Assembly: GCF_007859765.1 (NCBI RefSeq)
Contig: NZ_SIHJ01000004.1
Span: 62,001 to 126,000, forward strand
DNA: 64,000 bases
Direction of reading: 5' to 3'
From: Posidoniimonas corsicana
Lineage (GTDB): Bacteria > Planctomycetota > Planctomycetia > Pirellulales > Lacipirellulaceae
A program made the translations under genes and the position numbers. This document shows, piece after piece, positions 8,780 through 19,166 of this stretch. Position 1 is the stretch's first letter. Each line of letters opens with the position of its first letter. The notes under the pieces are model-generated. The model made no database searches and had not been told where the DNA came from. It saw nothing but the letters and a program-made list of their open reading frames with translations.

Positions 8780-9175
8780 CTAAGTTCCTAGGTCATTTCG
8801 GCAGTGCGTGTTGTTCAACAAGGCTATTGCAATCATCTCTGTTGCTTCTGCGACACACCGAGCTTGCCCATGCACCCAAGCATTGTCCCATGGAGCGAAA
8901 TCAGGCGCTAGCTCGTAAGACACATCGTAGACGTCGACGTCCGGAGCAATGACGACGAGCGTCTCAGACCTGTAGTCGTTCTTGGCAACCAAGCGAAGTC
9001 TTAGGTGAGAAGTGACCCCAAAAACATCAGGCGAACTGATGGTCGCCTCGACATAATCTATCAGTTCCACCATGCCGTTGAGAATGTCAGAGAGTGCCGG
9101 GAACTCTTCCGCCGCGCGAGAATAGAATTCTCGAAGCGTGCAGCCCCGTTGCGCGGTGATGCGACTGATCTTCAT
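8780..9175 (-). CDS. Hypothetical protein, 131 aa
   Basis: A small soluble protein with an ATG start at 9173-9175 and no signal peptide. It has alternating predicted strands and helices (SHLRLRLVAKNDYRSETLVV looks like a pair of beta strands), and one Cys near each end. No family is recognised. GC content is lower than in the neighbouring genes. Family B repeats stand on both sides (8597-8670 and 9304-9380), so the gene sits like a cassette between repeats. Real coding is supported by balanced composition and by the absence of a better frame on the other strand; it could still be a decayed fragment. Confidence 0.5.
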   Translation of the reverse strand: MKISRITAQRGCTLREFYSRAAEEFPALSDILNGMVELIDYVEATISSPDVFGVTSHLRLRLVAKNDYRSETLVVIAPDVDVYDVSYELAPDFAPWDNAWVHGQARCVAEATEMIAIALLNNTHCRNDLGT

Positions 9176-9303
9176 GAGATGATTTGAGTCCTATGGCGTG
9201 ATCTGTCAGCCAGGCACACCTTCTTCGAGTTAGAACCCTGCTAGTATTGGGCGTGGCTCGGCCGCCGCCCACACCACGATTTTTGCATGTTTATCGCAGA
9301 ATG

Positions 9304-9380
9304 AACAACCACAAAGGACACCAGGAGCACTAAGGCGTTCGCCCAATTCCCTTCGTGTTCTTGGCGTCCTTGGCGGTTCA
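9304..9380. repeat. Family B repeat, diverged copy
   Basis: Left arm ACAACCACAAAGGACACC and right arm ending TCCTTGGCGGTTCA pair as in the copy at 8597-8670 but with several mismatches and a shorter pairing core (GGAGCAC). It lies 17 bp from the family A copy at 9397-9428, as also seen in the composite at 18335-18515. Confidence 0.75.
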
Positions 9381-9396
9381 AACACTCCCCGTCGCC

Positions 9397-9428
9397 TGCC
9401 GGAACAGCGCTGCGCTTGTTCCGGCCTA
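9397..9428. repeat. Family A repeat, supplies the stop codon of the glycosyltransferase gene
   Basis: The unit reads, on the minus strand, GTAGGCCGGAACAAGCGC followed by AGCGCTGTTCCGGC. The TAG stop codon of the minus-strand gene at 9426 is the TAG of the repeat's leading GTAGG. The same arrangement occurs at the nadD stop codon. Confidence 0.85.
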
Positions 9429-10724
9429 CGCCTTGCTCGCCGCCAGCTCTTGATACAGACTGACCGTCTCGCGCGCCATCCGCTCGTCGTGGTAGTGGTC
9501 GTGCACCACGCCGTGGCCCTCGTCGGACAGCTGCTTGGCGAAGGCCCGCTCGGTCAGCAGGCGGGCGATCTGGGCGGCCAGGGCGTTGACGTCGCCTGGG
9601 GGGAACAGCAGGCCGCCGCCGGTGTGGCGGACAAACTCCGGGAACGCGCCGTGCTCCGGCAGCACCAGCGGCACGCCGTTGGCCAGCGCCTCGATGGCGG
9701 GCAGGCCTTTGCTCTCGCGGTACACGGTGGGCGTGCTGAACACGTCGAGCGACTTGAGGAACGTTAGCTTCTGGTCGCGGTCCAGTTCGCCGAGGTACTC
9801 GAACCGGCCGGCCAGCGGTCCGCTGTTGGCCTGCTCGGTGACCGCCGAAAGGTAGGCCCGGTCCGCCTTGCCGAGGTAGCCGGCCGCCTTGACGCGGAAG
9901 TCGAGGTCGGGCCGCGACGCCGCCAGGTGGGTGCAGGCCTCGACCAGCAGGTGCAGGCCCTTGTCGTGGCAGATGCGGGCCAGGTAGCCGACGGTCTGCG
10001 TTGGGGACCCCTGGTCGTCGTCGGGCTTGCCGTGCCCTTCCAGGTTCAGCCCGTGGGGGATCACGTGCACCTTCTGCCGGTCGACGCTGAGGTAGTCGGC
10101 CATGAAGTCGGCGTAGTACCCGTTCAGCGCGGTGAAGGCCTGGACCTCCGCCGCTCGCTCGCGGAGCAGTTCGCGCGCCTGCTCGTAGTGGGGCGGCCTT
10201 AGCGCCTCGAGGAAGATGTCCTCGCCGGACAGTGCGCAGACCACCGGCGGTCCGCACCGCTCGTTGATCCGACGCGCCATGCCGATCAGCATCGAGTTGG
10301 ACAGGTGCACCACGTCGGGCTTGATCTCTTCCAGCAGCCAGTCGACCAGCTCGTCGAGCTGGGCGGCCTGGTTGCCGAGCTCGCCCTGGAGCATGCTGAC
10401 GGTCATGCCGCCCAGCTTGGCCGGGTCGACGCTGCCCGCGCCGCGGGTGACGTAGCTCAGGAAGCCCGGCCGGTCGAGCAGCCCGGTCAGCCACCGCGGC
10501 ATCAGCCGGAACAGCCGCGAGGTCTGCAGCAGGTACGCGTTGACGCCGCCCATGAACACCCGGTTGTGGCTGACGTCGACCGCGTCGGTCCGGATGGGCG
10601 TGTAGGTGGGGACCAGCACCACGTCCTCGCCCTGGCGGAGCATGGCCGCGGCCAGCGTGTTGTCGTGCAGGCAACTGCCGCAGTACATCCCAGCGGCGCC
10701 GGCGGCGATGTAGGCGATCTTCAC
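9426..10724 (-). CDS. GT4-type glycosyltransferase
   Basis: A 432-residue GT-B fold glycosyltransferase. The N-terminus (MKIAYIAAGAAGMYCGSC) carries the glycine-rich donor-domain entry and two close cysteines typical of a planctomycete subgroup. The C-terminal Rossmann domain has VGYLARICHDKGLHLLVEA and the nucleotide-sugar EX7E-type region GLPAIEALANGVPLVLPEHG. Glycosyltransferase family 4 members transfer sugars from NDP-sugars to lipids or polysaccharides. The acceptor cannot be deduced because no polysaccharide cluster is nearby. It begins with GTG at 10722-10724, overlapping the stop of the preceding small gene by 3 bases. The stop codon is inside a family A repeat. Confidence 0.85.
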   Translation of the reverse strand: MKIAYIAAGAAGMYCGSCLHDNTLAAAMLRQGEDVVLVPTYTPIRTDAVDVSHNRVFMGGVNAYLLQTSRLFRLMPRWLTGLLDRPGFLSYVTRGAGSVDPAKLGGMTVSMLQGELGNQAAQLDELVDWLLEEIKPDVVHLSNSMLIGMARRINERCGPPVVCALSGEDIFLEALRPPHYEQARELLRERAAEVQAFTALNGYYADFMADYLSVDRQKVHVIPHGLNLEGHGKPDDDQGSPTQTVGYLARICHDKGLHLLVEACTHLAASRPDLDFRVKAAGYLGKADRAYLSAVTEQANSGPLAGRFEYLGELDRDQKLTFLKSLDVFSTPTVYRESKGLPAIEALANGVPLVLPEHGAFPEFVRHTGGGLLFPPGDVNALAAQIARLLTERAFAKQLSDEGHGVVHDHYHDERMARETVSLYQELAASKA

Positions 10725-11110
10725 GGGCGGGGCAACTGGGGATTAACCACGGAGGGCACAGGGGTCACGGAGCAGACTGAGCGCCACTTTGTGCCCCACG
10801 CAATCGATGGATAGGGGCGGACCTGAAAGCGAAGCGGCAATAAGCATTCTTCAAGGAAGGTGACGTTGAGCGCACTGACTCCCTTCTCAGTCTCGGCAGA
10901 AATGCCCTTCACCCAGCGGAGCTCTAGGTTGCCAGCTGCTTCCTTGCCCCTCCACCATCGCAGTATGACTTCCGTGTCGTGTGGCCAGACTTCGAAGAGG
11001 ATCCGGTTCTCGTCGACCTCGGCATCGAATCGAGTGTACACCTCGTCGGATTCCTCGGGGTCGCACTCAAAGACCCATAAGAACTCCCAATCATCTGGAA
11101 ATGGGTCCAT
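10721..11110 (-). CDS. Hypothetical protein, 129 aa, C-terminus read from repeat DNA
   Basis: A small acidic, Trp-rich protein (MDPFPDDWEFLWVFECD, HDTEVILRWW). I recognise no family; the composition recalls small immunity-type or SUKH-like proteins, but that is not proven. The last 15 or so codons (CSVTPVPSVVN) come from a family B half-repeat at 10745-10780, so the original 3' end has probably been replaced by repeat DNA. A matching inverted half-repeat (11135-11152) lies just upstream of the start, so the gene is bracketed. Its stop overlaps the GTG of the glycosyltransferase gene, which may be a chance result of the repeat insertion. Confidence 0.5.
   Translation of the reverse strand: MDPFPDDWEFLWVFECDPEESDEVYTRFDAEVDENRILFEVWPHDTEVILRWWRGKEAAGNLELRWVKGISAETEKGVSALNVTFLEECLLPLRFQVRPYPSIAWGTKWRSVCSVTPVPSVVNPQLPRP
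10745..10780. repeat. Family B half-repeat, partner at 11135-11152
   Basis: Sequence AACCACGGAGGGCACAGG starting at 10745 is matched in inverted orientation by CTCCGTGCCCTCTGTGGT at 11135-11152, on the other side of the small gene at 10721-11110. Confidence 0.65.
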
Positions 11111-11194
11111 CGGCTTGCGATCTCATCTCGGCGTCCTCCGTGCCCTCTGTGGTGCACGTCGCTACGGATCCCACAGCTGGCGAGAGGAATCAGC

Positions 11195-12769
11195 TTATGC
11201 CTTCTCCGGGAAGAACTTACGCAGTGTGGCCGGGTCGGGTTTGGGGGTCACGAGCGACACCGCCACCAGCGCCACCGCCGACGCGACGAAGATGGGCGCC
11301 ACCGGCTGCAGCTTGTAGACGGCCTCGCCCAGGGTGAGGTCGAAGGTGTAGTCGCGGTCGGCGCCGAACCGCGAGTCGTAGAACAGCCAGCTCCACATGC
11401 CGATGGCGGTCAGGATGCACGCGTACGCGCCCGCCTTGGTGAGCCCCCGCCAGTACAGCGCGGCGAACACCAGCGGGAACAGGGACGAGAAGCCGCTGAA
11501 GCTCCACACGCCCAGGTTGAACACGCTCTTGTTGTTGCTCAGGCTCAGCAGGTAGGTGACCGCGACGATGCCGATAATGAAGCCGCGGGTGGTAATCACC
11601 TGCGCGCGGTCGGAGAGGGGCTGCTTGCGGTAGTGGTTGACGATGTCGGTGCTGAACATGGTCCCCAGGCAGAGGAACTGGCTGTCGAGCGACGACATAA
11701 TGGCCGCCAGCACGCCGGCCGCCAGGAACCCGCCCAAGAGGGCGCTGGTCTGCGTCTTGACCAGGAAGGGCAGGATAGCGTTGGGGTTCACGGCGTCGGT
11801 CCCCGGCACCTTGGGCAGCGGCGGGCGGTCCGGCATGAGGCTGGTGGTCGCCCAGATGCCGATCAGGATGCACGGCACCCAAACGATCATGATGAAGATC
11901 GGGTGCGCCACCACGGGCAGTTTGAAGCTCTCGGCGCTCTTGGCGGTGAGCCAGTGCTGGAACAGGTGGGGGAACATGCCGACCGAGAACGGCACGAACA
12001 GGTAGGTGAAGAACTCGGTCTTGGACATCGCGATGCGGGTCGCCTTGTCGGGCGGCACCGCCGCGCTCAGCTTCTGCATGTTGGCCAGCAGGCTGTCCTC
12101 GCCGCCCAGCTTGTTGGCGATGACGCAGAACGTCACCACGCCGAGGATCATGAACACGGCCGTCTGGAACGCGTTGGCCCAGGCGGTGCCACGCATGCCG
12201 CCGAAGAACACGTACACCAGCACCACCCCGCAGATCATCAGCATGCCGTACTTGGGGGGGATGCCGCCGCTGGTGCCGGGGCTGGCGGTCGGGAACAGGT
12301 CCGGGAAGGCGCCGGCGGTCATCGCCTGCATCACCGTGCCGCTGGAGATCACCCCCACCAGCAGGTAGGGCACCACCAGCCCGACCAGGATGGGGAACAG
12401 CAGCACGCCGATCTTGTCGCTCGCCAAGCGGTCGCGGAAGAACTGCACCTGGGTGCTGTAGCCGTGCCGGCGTCCCAGCCGCCAGAGCTTGATGCCCAGC
12501 AGGAAGAAGCAGAGGGAGTGGATGATGCCGCTGGACGAGGCCATCAGCCCGTACACGCCGATGCCGGCGGTGTACGCCTCGCCGGTCGAGCCGACCAGCG
12601 CGAACGCGGTCATCGTGGTCCCGAACAGCGACATCAGCAGCAGGAACGGCCCGATGGAGTGGCTGGCGAGCTGGAAGTCCTCCTTCGATCCGGAGAACAG
12701 CCGGCTGGCCGAGAGCCCCAGCAGCACCAGCAGCCCGAGGTAGCAGCAGATAACGATCAGCTCGGTCAC
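11195..12769 (-). CDS. Sodium:solute symporter (SSS family)
   Basis: A 524-residue polytopic inner-membrane protein with about 13-14 hydrophobic segments. It shows the SSS pattern: an N-terminal segment VICCYLGLLVLLGLSASR, the conserved stretch SLFGTTMTAFALVGSTGEAY around residues 48-67, and the signature-like region ending GGFLAAGVLAAIMSSLDSQ with the sodium-site serines. It would couple Na+ entry to uptake of an organic solute, but the substrate cannot be named. It starts with GTG at 12767-12769 and overlaps the stop of the DUF3311 gene (GTGA), a conserved pairing of these two genes. Confidence 0.9.
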   Translation of the reverse strand: MTELIVICCYLGLLVLLGLSASRLFSGSKEDFQLASHSIGPFLLLMSLFGTTMTAFALVGSTGEAYTAGIGVYGLMASSSGIIHSLCFFLLGIKLWRLGRRHGYSTQVQFFRDRLASDKIGVLLFPILVGLVVPYLLVGVISSGTVMQAMTAGAFPDLFPTASPGTSGGIPPKYGMLMICGVVLVYVFFGGMRGTAWANAFQTAVFMILGVVTFCVIANKLGGEDSLLANMQKLSAAVPPDKATRIAMSKTEFFTYLFVPFSVGMFPHLFQHWLTAKSAESFKLPVVAHPIFIMIVWVPCILIGIWATTSLMPDRPPLPKVPGTDAVNPNAILPFLVKTQTSALLGGFLAAGVLAAIMSSLDSQFLCLGTMFSTDIVNHYRKQPLSDRAQVITTRGFIIGIVAVTYLLSLSNNKSVFNLGVWSFSGFSSLFPLVFAALYWRGLTKAGAYACILTAIGMWSWLFYDSRFGADRDYTFDLTLGEAVYKLQPVAPIFVASAVALVAVSLVTPKPDPATLRKFFPEKA

Positions 12770-12996
12770 TTGGCGGCCTCCTCAGCGTTGGGCGCCGCGG
12801 CGATCTCGGCGAGGTCGTCGTCCCAGCAGAAGCGGGTCGCGAGGAACCAGACGACGCTGGCCGCGATCGAGATGCACGCGTGGTAGAACAGGCCGATCGG
12901 CATGAACCCGAACACGAGGTAGTCGTCGTCCCAGAACCAATTGTCCTGGTGGATCACCACCAGCAACAACACTAGCGCCCAGACAAGCTTTCGCAT
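12766..12996 (-). CDS. DUF3311-type small membrane protein, symporter partner
   Basis: A 76-residue protein with two membrane helices (about residues 5-16 and 32-52) linked by a short WFWDDDYLVFGFMPIG loop and ending in an acidic cytoplasmic tail. Family DUF3311 genes are very often found directly upstream of SSS symporters, comparable to YhdT/PanF, and are thought to be accessory subunits. ATG start at 12994-12996; its stop overlaps the start of the symporter gene. Confidence 0.8.
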   Translation of the reverse strand: MRKLVWALVLLLVVIHQDNWFWDDDYLVFGFMPIGLFYHACISIAASVVWFLATRFCWDDDLAEIAAAPNAEEAAK

Positions 12997-13241
12997 GAAA
13001 ACCGCCAGTCAATGAAGTTGTGCAACGCCAAGGAACGCCGCGGGGGAGTGTCGAGGAGCCGCTAGTCTAACAGAACCGGCCGCGGGAAGGGCAGGGCGGT
13101 CGTGGGCCGCGTGGTTGGGTTCGGCCACATGACAGGCGTGCGGGCGGGGCCAACTTGGGGCGGCCGCAAGCGGCTGACTTAGGCGGCGGGGCGCGCAACA
13201 CGCCCTGCCGATTGAACAGCGCGGGGCGGCAGGGGTTCCGC

Positions 13242-15086
<1,845 letters not shown>

Positions 15087-15159
15087 TGCCAGCGGGCGAT
15101 CGGTGAGGGGACGCGGGGCTCAGGTATCTTAGGGAGACTGCACAGCCCGACCAATGGCA

Positions 15160-15248
15160 TTGTAGGGCCTGCAGGCGCCCGAGGGGGCGCTTGGCGGCCG
15201 GTAGATCCGTGGGTTTTCACGGCGAATCCGCTGAGGGGCCGGCCGCTA
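15160..15248. repeat. GTAGCGGCC-type palindromic sequence after priA
   Basis: A stretch of GC-rich inverted repeats ending at the priA stop codon: reading outward from the stop on the minus strand, TAGCGGCCGGCCCCTCAGC, then TTCACGGCG / CGGCGAATCCG and GGCGCCCGAGGGGGCGCTTG. A similar TAGCGGCCCGCGGG hairpin follows the hisF stop at 58617. This could be another stop-codon-associated repeat or a factor-independent terminator without a U tract. Confidence 0.45.
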
Positions 15249-17555
15249 CATCATCTCCCAGGGGTCGACGTCCACCACCCAGCGGACCCCCTCCGGCGGC
15301 GTTAGTTTGGCCAGGGCCGCCTTGACCGCGGCCTTGAGCCGCGGCCCGTCGGGGTGCGTGGCCTGCAGGTGGTAGCGGAACTCGCCCCGCAGCTTGGCGA
15401 TGGGCGCCGGCGCCGGGCCGCGTAGCCGCAGCGGATCGTCGGGTTGCTGCTGCTCGAGCTGGCCCCACGCGGCGCGGATCTCGGCGACCGCCTGGTCCGC
15501 CACGGCGCTGGTTTGGCTCTCGTTCTCGCCGCGGCACACGAACCGGATCATCGACCCGAAGGGCGGGTAGCCCAACGCCTCGCGCTGCGGCAGCTCGGTG
15601 CGGGCGAAGGCGCCGTAGTCGTGCCGCGCGGCGGCGGCGATGGCCGGGTGCTCGGGGTCGAAGGTCTGCACCAGCACGCGGCCCCCCTTCTCGCCGCGGC
15701 CCGTGCGGCCGGCGACCTGCGTGACGAGGTGGAAGGTGCGCTCCCCGGCGCGGAAGTCGGGCCAGTTGAGCGCCGTGTCCGCATTAATCACGCCCACCAC
15801 CGTGACGTTCGGGAAGTCGAGGCCCTTGGCGATCATCTGCGTGCCCAGCAGCACGCCGTACTCGCCCCGGCGGAACGCGTCGAGCGCCTGCTCGTGGCTG
15901 CCGGGACGGCGCATGGTGTCGGCGTCCATCCGCAGGCAGCGGGCCTTGGGGAACCGGGCCTGGACCTCGGCCTCCAGCTTCTGCGTGCCGAGGCCGCCGT
16001 AGCGGATGGCGGGGCTGCGGCAGTCGGGGCACGCGCGGGGCGGCGCCTGGCGGTGGTCGCACCAGTGGCACAGCAGGATCTGTTCGTGTCGGTGGAACGT
16101 GAGGGCGATCTCGCACTCGGGGCACTTGGCCGAGGCGCCGCAGGCGGGGCACTGCACGTGGGTGGAGAACCCGCGGCGGTTGAGCAGCAGGATCGCCTGC
16201 CCGCCGTCCCGCAGCGCGTGCTCCATCGCCTGCTGCAGCGGGCGGCTGATGGAGCCGCGGCGGTTCTGGTCCTCGCGGAGGTCGACCAGCCGCACGGCGG
16301 GCATCGGCCAGTCGTTCACGCGGCGGGGCATCGACAGCAGACGGTACTCGCCGCTGGCGGCCCGCTGCCACGACTCGAGCGACGGCGTGGCGCTGCCCAG
16401 GATGAGCGGCACGTTCTCGTCCGCCGCCCGCTGCTGGGCCACGTCCCGCGCGTGGTACCGCGGCGCCGAGTCCTGCTTGAAGGTGGTCTCGTGCTCCTCG
16501 TCTACGACGATCAGCCCCAGGTCGGGCGTGGGGGCGAACACCGCGCTGCGGGCGCCGACCACCACCTGCACCTCGCCGGCGGCGATCCGCTTCCAGTGCC
16601 GGTGGCGCTCGACGTCGGTCAGGTGGCTGTGCAGCACCGCGATGTGGTCGAACCGGGCGCGGAACCGCCCCACGGTCTGCGGCGTGAGACTGATCTCCGG
16701 CACCAGCACAATCGCCTGCCGGCCGAACGAGACCACCTTCTCGATCGCCTGGATGTAGACCTCGGTCTTGCCGCTGCCGGTGACGCCGTGGATCAGCAGC
16801 GTGCTGTGCTGCGCGGCGTCCAGCTCGCGGTGGATCTCCGTGAGCACCGCGGTCTGATCGTTGTTGAGCTGCTTGGGCGTCTCCCGCTGGACCTCCAGCG
16901 CCGCCAGCTCTCCCTGGTCGAGGCGCTCGACGCTCGACTCGATAAGGCCCTGCTTGCGGAGCGTGTTGATGGGCGCCGACGTGCAGCCGACGCGGGTGGC
17001 GAGCTGTTTGAGCGTCAGCGGCTTGGGGCTGGCCGCCAACGCCTGCAGCACAGCCCGCTGCTTGTCGGTCACGTCGAGCGTGGTCAACCGAGCGGCGACC
17101 CGCGTAGGGAGCGACAGCAGCGTCATCTCCCGCGTGCCCGCCTGCCCCCGCACGCCCGCCGGCACGACCGCCTCCAGCACCTGCCCCCACGGGCAGAGGT
17201 AGTAGTCGGCCATCCAGCGGGTGAGCCGCAGCATGTGCGGCGTGAGCAGCGACTGCTTGTCGAGCACGCCCGCGACGGACTTCAGCTTGCGGCCCGGAGC
17301 TTCCTTCACGCCCAGGGCAACGCAGTAGCCGACCGCGGTGCGGTTGCCCCGGCCGAACGGGACCCGCACCCGGCGTCCCACCTCCAGCAGCGTCTCCGGC
17401 CGGCGGGCGTCGAGCAGCTCGTCGGGCACGAGGTAGTCGTACTGGTTGTCCGGGCCGGTGGTCAGCACCACGGTGGCCAGCATCTGCTGCGCAGCCGCGT
17501 CCAGCTCCCAGGGGGCGGGGTCATCGTCGAACAGCGATTGCTGGCTGTTGGCCAA
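15246..17555 (-). CDS. priA: Primosomal replication restart helicase PriA
   Basis: A DNA helicase that reloads the replisome at collapsed forks. The N-terminal DNA-binding domain carries the family motif YDYLVPDELL. The helicase core has Walker A GVTGSGKTEVYIQAI, the DEEH box VVDEEHETTFKQD, and later QMIAKGLDFP and AGRTGRG. Between the helicase lobes is the zinc-binding region CPACGASAKCPEC, then LCHWC and CPDC, which together supply eight cysteines. The end fits the family C-terminal domain. The start is uncertain: the frame is open back to a TTG at 17627 inside a repeat, the only ATG is at 17483, and a TTG at 17555 keeps the QQSLFDDDPAPWE segment that looks planctomycete-conserved. I use the last. 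Divergent from nadD. Confidence 0.9.
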   Translation of the reverse strand: MANSQQSLFDDDPAPWELDAAAQQMLATVVLTTGPDNQYDYLVPDELLDARRPETLLEVGRRVRVPFGRGNRTAVGYCVALGVKEAPGRKLKSVAGVLDKQSLLTPHMLRLTRWMADYYLCPWGQVLEAVVPAGVRGQAGTREMTLLSLPTRVAARLTTLDVTDKQRAVLQALAASPKPLTLKQLATRVGCTSAPINTLRKQGLIESSVERLDQGELAALEVQRETPKQLNNDQTAVLTEIHRELDAAQHSTLLIHGVTGSGKTEVYIQAIEKVVSFGRQAIVLVPEISLTPQTVGRFRARFDHIAVLHSHLTDVERHRHWKRIAAGEVQVVVGARSAVFAPTPDLGLIVVDEEHETTFKQDSAPRYHARDVAQQRAADENVPLILGSATPSLESWQRAASGEYRLLSMPRRVNDWPMPAVRLVDLREDQNRRGSISRPLQQAMEHALRDGGQAILLLNRRGFSTHVQCPACGASAKCPECEIALTFHRHEQILLCHWCDHRQAPPRACPDCRSPAIRYGGLGTQKLEAEVQARFPKARCLRMDADTMRRPGSHEQALDAFRRGEYGVLLGTQMIAKGLDFPNVTVVGVINADTALNWPDFRAGERTFHLVTQVAGRTGRGEKGGRVLVQTFDPEHPAIAAAARHDYGAFARTELPQREALGYPPFGSMIRFVCRGENESQTSAVADQAVAEIRAAWGQLEQQQPDDPLRLRGPAPAPIAKLRGEFRYHLQATHPDGPRLKAAVKAALAKLTPPEGVRWVVDVDPWEMM

Positions 17556-17601
17556 AGGGGCAAAGCAACTGTGAAAATTGGAACTAGGAAAGTCGCGCTC
17601 C

Positions 17602-17680
17602 TGAACCACGGAAGCGCAAAGGCACAAAGGATAAGAACCTGGTAGAGCGTTCTATTTGGTGTCTTGGCGCCTTCGTGGTT
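17602..17680. repeat. Family B repeat between priA and nadD
   Basis: Left arm TGAACCACGGAAGCGCAAAG and right arm GGCGCCTTCGTGGTT form an inverted repeat around an A/T-richer centre. It occupies most of the divergent intergenic gap, so priA and nadD promoters must lie in or around it. Confidence 0.75.
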
Positions 17681-17768
17681 GTAGCTTCGCGGCATGACTC
17701 TGGCGCCGCTACCGACTACGATAGCGGCTTGACCCACCAACCCACCACCCACATCGAACGGCAGACCC

Positions 17769-18338
17769 CTGACCAACCGCATCGGCATCTTCGGCGGCAG
17801 CTTCGACCCGGTGCACCACGGGCATCTGGCGCTCGCCCGTGCGTGCCGTGACGCGGCCGGTCTGGACGAGGTGTGGCTGGTCCCCGCCGCGGTGCAGCCG
17901 CACAAACCACACGGGCCGGTCGCCTCGAATGAAGACCGCCTGACGATGCTCCGCCTGGCGACCGACGCCGACCCTACGCTGCGGGTCAGCGACCTGGAGA
18001 TCGCCCGCGGCGGCGTCAGCTATACGGTCGACACGCTCCGCGCGGTCCACGCCGACCGCCCCGACGCCGAGCTCTACCTGTTGATGGGCGCCGACACGCT
18101 GGCTGACTTGGCCAAGTGGCGCGAGCCCGAGGCAATCCGCCAGCTCGCCAGCCTGCTGGTCGTCCACCGCCCCGGCGAACCGCTGCCCGATGGCGAAGGC
18201 TTCACCGTCGTGGAGATGCCGCTGTCGGACCTCAGCAGCAGCGAGATCCGCCGGCGTGTCGCCGCTGGAGAATCAATAGATGGCATGACGCCCGAGCAGG
18301 TCGTGTCCTACATCGCAGATCGCGGGCTCTACCGGTAG
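17769..18338 (+). CDS. nadD: Nicotinate-nucleotide adenylyltransferase NadD
   Basis: This enzyme joins nicotinate mononucleotide to AMP from ATP in NAD synthesis. The nucleotidyltransferase entry motif GIFGGSFDPVHHGHLALA contains the catalytic (H/T)xGH signature, and the C-terminal part carries SSSEIRRRV, the ATP-binding ISSTxIR equivalent, and the family end PEQVVSYIADRGLYR. Length is close to the usual 190-210 residues. An in-frame TGA lies shortly upstream, and the only start that keeps the GGSFDP motif is a CTG at 17769 (the first GTG, at 17811, would delete it), so a CTG start is proposed. The TAG stop is part of a family A repeat. Confidence 0.88.
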   Translation: MTNRIGIFGGSFDPVHHGHLALARACRDAAGLDEVWLVPAAVQPHKPHGPVASNEDRLTMLRLATDADPTLRVSDLEIARGGVSYTVDTLRAVHADRPDAELYLLMGADTLADLAKWREPEAIRQLASLLVVHRPGEPLPDGEGFTVVEMPLSDLSSSEIRRRVAAGESIDGMTPEQVVSYIADRGLYR

Positions 18339-18515
18339 GCCGGAACAAGCGCCAGCGCCGTTCCGGCGGGAGTCGCTCTCGTCAAACCGGAGTGAACCAC
18401 GAAGGGCACAAAGAGGAGACGTGCTGTTTCCTTCGTGCTCTTCGTGTCCTTTGTGGTTCAGCTTCAGTAGGCAGTTGATCTGCCGGAACTGCGCTGCCGC
18501 TTGTTGCCGGCTTAC
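18335..18515. repeat. Composite repeat: family A, family B, family A inverted
   Basis: Nested arrangement: family A at 18335-18372 (GTAGGCCGGAACAAGCGC, giving the nadD stop), a complete family B inverted repeat at 18394-18460 (GTGAACCACGAAGGGCAC and its complement), then a family A copy in the opposite orientation at 18482-18515 (GCCGGAACTGCGCTGCC). The whole makes a palindrome of about 180 bp. This shows that the two families can travel or assemble together. Confidence 0.8.
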
Positions 18516-18542
18516 GCGGAGATGTGCCGCCGCGATGCCAAT

Positions 18543-18567
18543 AAAAAAGCCCCGCCGGGCGGGGCTG
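18543..18567 (-). terminator. Intrinsic terminator of the STAS-like gene
   Basis: On the minus strand, the hairpin AGCCCCGCC / GGCGGGGCT is followed by six T residues (A tract at 18543-18548 on the plus strand). It lies about 55 bp after the stop of the gene at 18620. Confidence 0.85.
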
Positions 18568-18619
18568 TGGTTTCTGCTGGATGACTGACCCCCGGCGTGA
18601 ACGCTGGGGCTTGGCTCGA

Positions 18620-18985
18620 TTAACCCTGCACGGCCGCGGTGCGGTTGGCGTGGTTCTTCAGCGGCAGCGCGAAGTGTGAGCCCGAAAGGGTCTGCTCGCA
18701 CTTGGTGTTGGCGCCGCACAGGCGGAGGGCGCCGCCCTGGGCGGTGAGCTTGCTGCGGAGCTCGTCGAGCTGGCTGGCCAGCTGCTCCGGCATCGCCTGC
18801 AGGTCGTCCAGCTCAACGACCAGGCGGTAGGTGAAGTGCCGCGAGCAGATCTCCCACATCTCGTCGACCAGGTGCTCGGTCGGCGACCCGGCCGAGGTCT
18901 TGGGCAGGCGTACGAAGAGCCAGTTGGGCCCGCGGTCGATGCGGCAGTGTTGGCCCAGCAGGCTGGGCGCCAGGGTAGCAGCCAT
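18620..18985 (-). CDS. STAS-domain-like protein
   Basis: A protein of about 121 residues. The pattern WLFVRLPK, a helix, YRLVVELDDLQAMPEQLASQLDELRSKL (shown in part: beta strand LVVELDD then a long helix), GGALRLCGA and a final strand/helix resembles STAS domains such as anti-sigma-factor antagonists. The usual phosphorylatable Ser of the DSSGL motif is not evident: the corresponding place reads DDLQAMP. It may therefore be a non-phosphorylated structural STAS member, known in planctomycetes. ATG at 18983-18985 is chosen because upstream codons are low-complexity. A terminator follows, so it is transcribed alone or as the end of a unit. Confidence 0.6.
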   Translation of the reverse strand: MAATLAPSLLGQHCRIDRGPNWLFVRLPKTSAGSPTEHLVDEMWEICSRHFTYRLVVELDDLQAMPEQLASQLDELRSKLTAQGGALRLCGANTKCEQTLSGSHFALPLKNHANRTAAVQG

Positions 18986-19166
18986 CTTGTTCGCTCCGTC
19001 GTCAAAAAGGGGGGAGGAGTTGCTCCGTCTTTGTGGCGGGCGGCGCGACGCGCAGGACGCGCGTCGGGAAAGAATGCGGCGCTCGGCCGACCGCCCGGCA
19101 ACACCGCTCATGTTACGCGGCCGGCCGAAGAAGGGGCAAGCCGTGTTTCCGCTTTTTGATTGCGCG

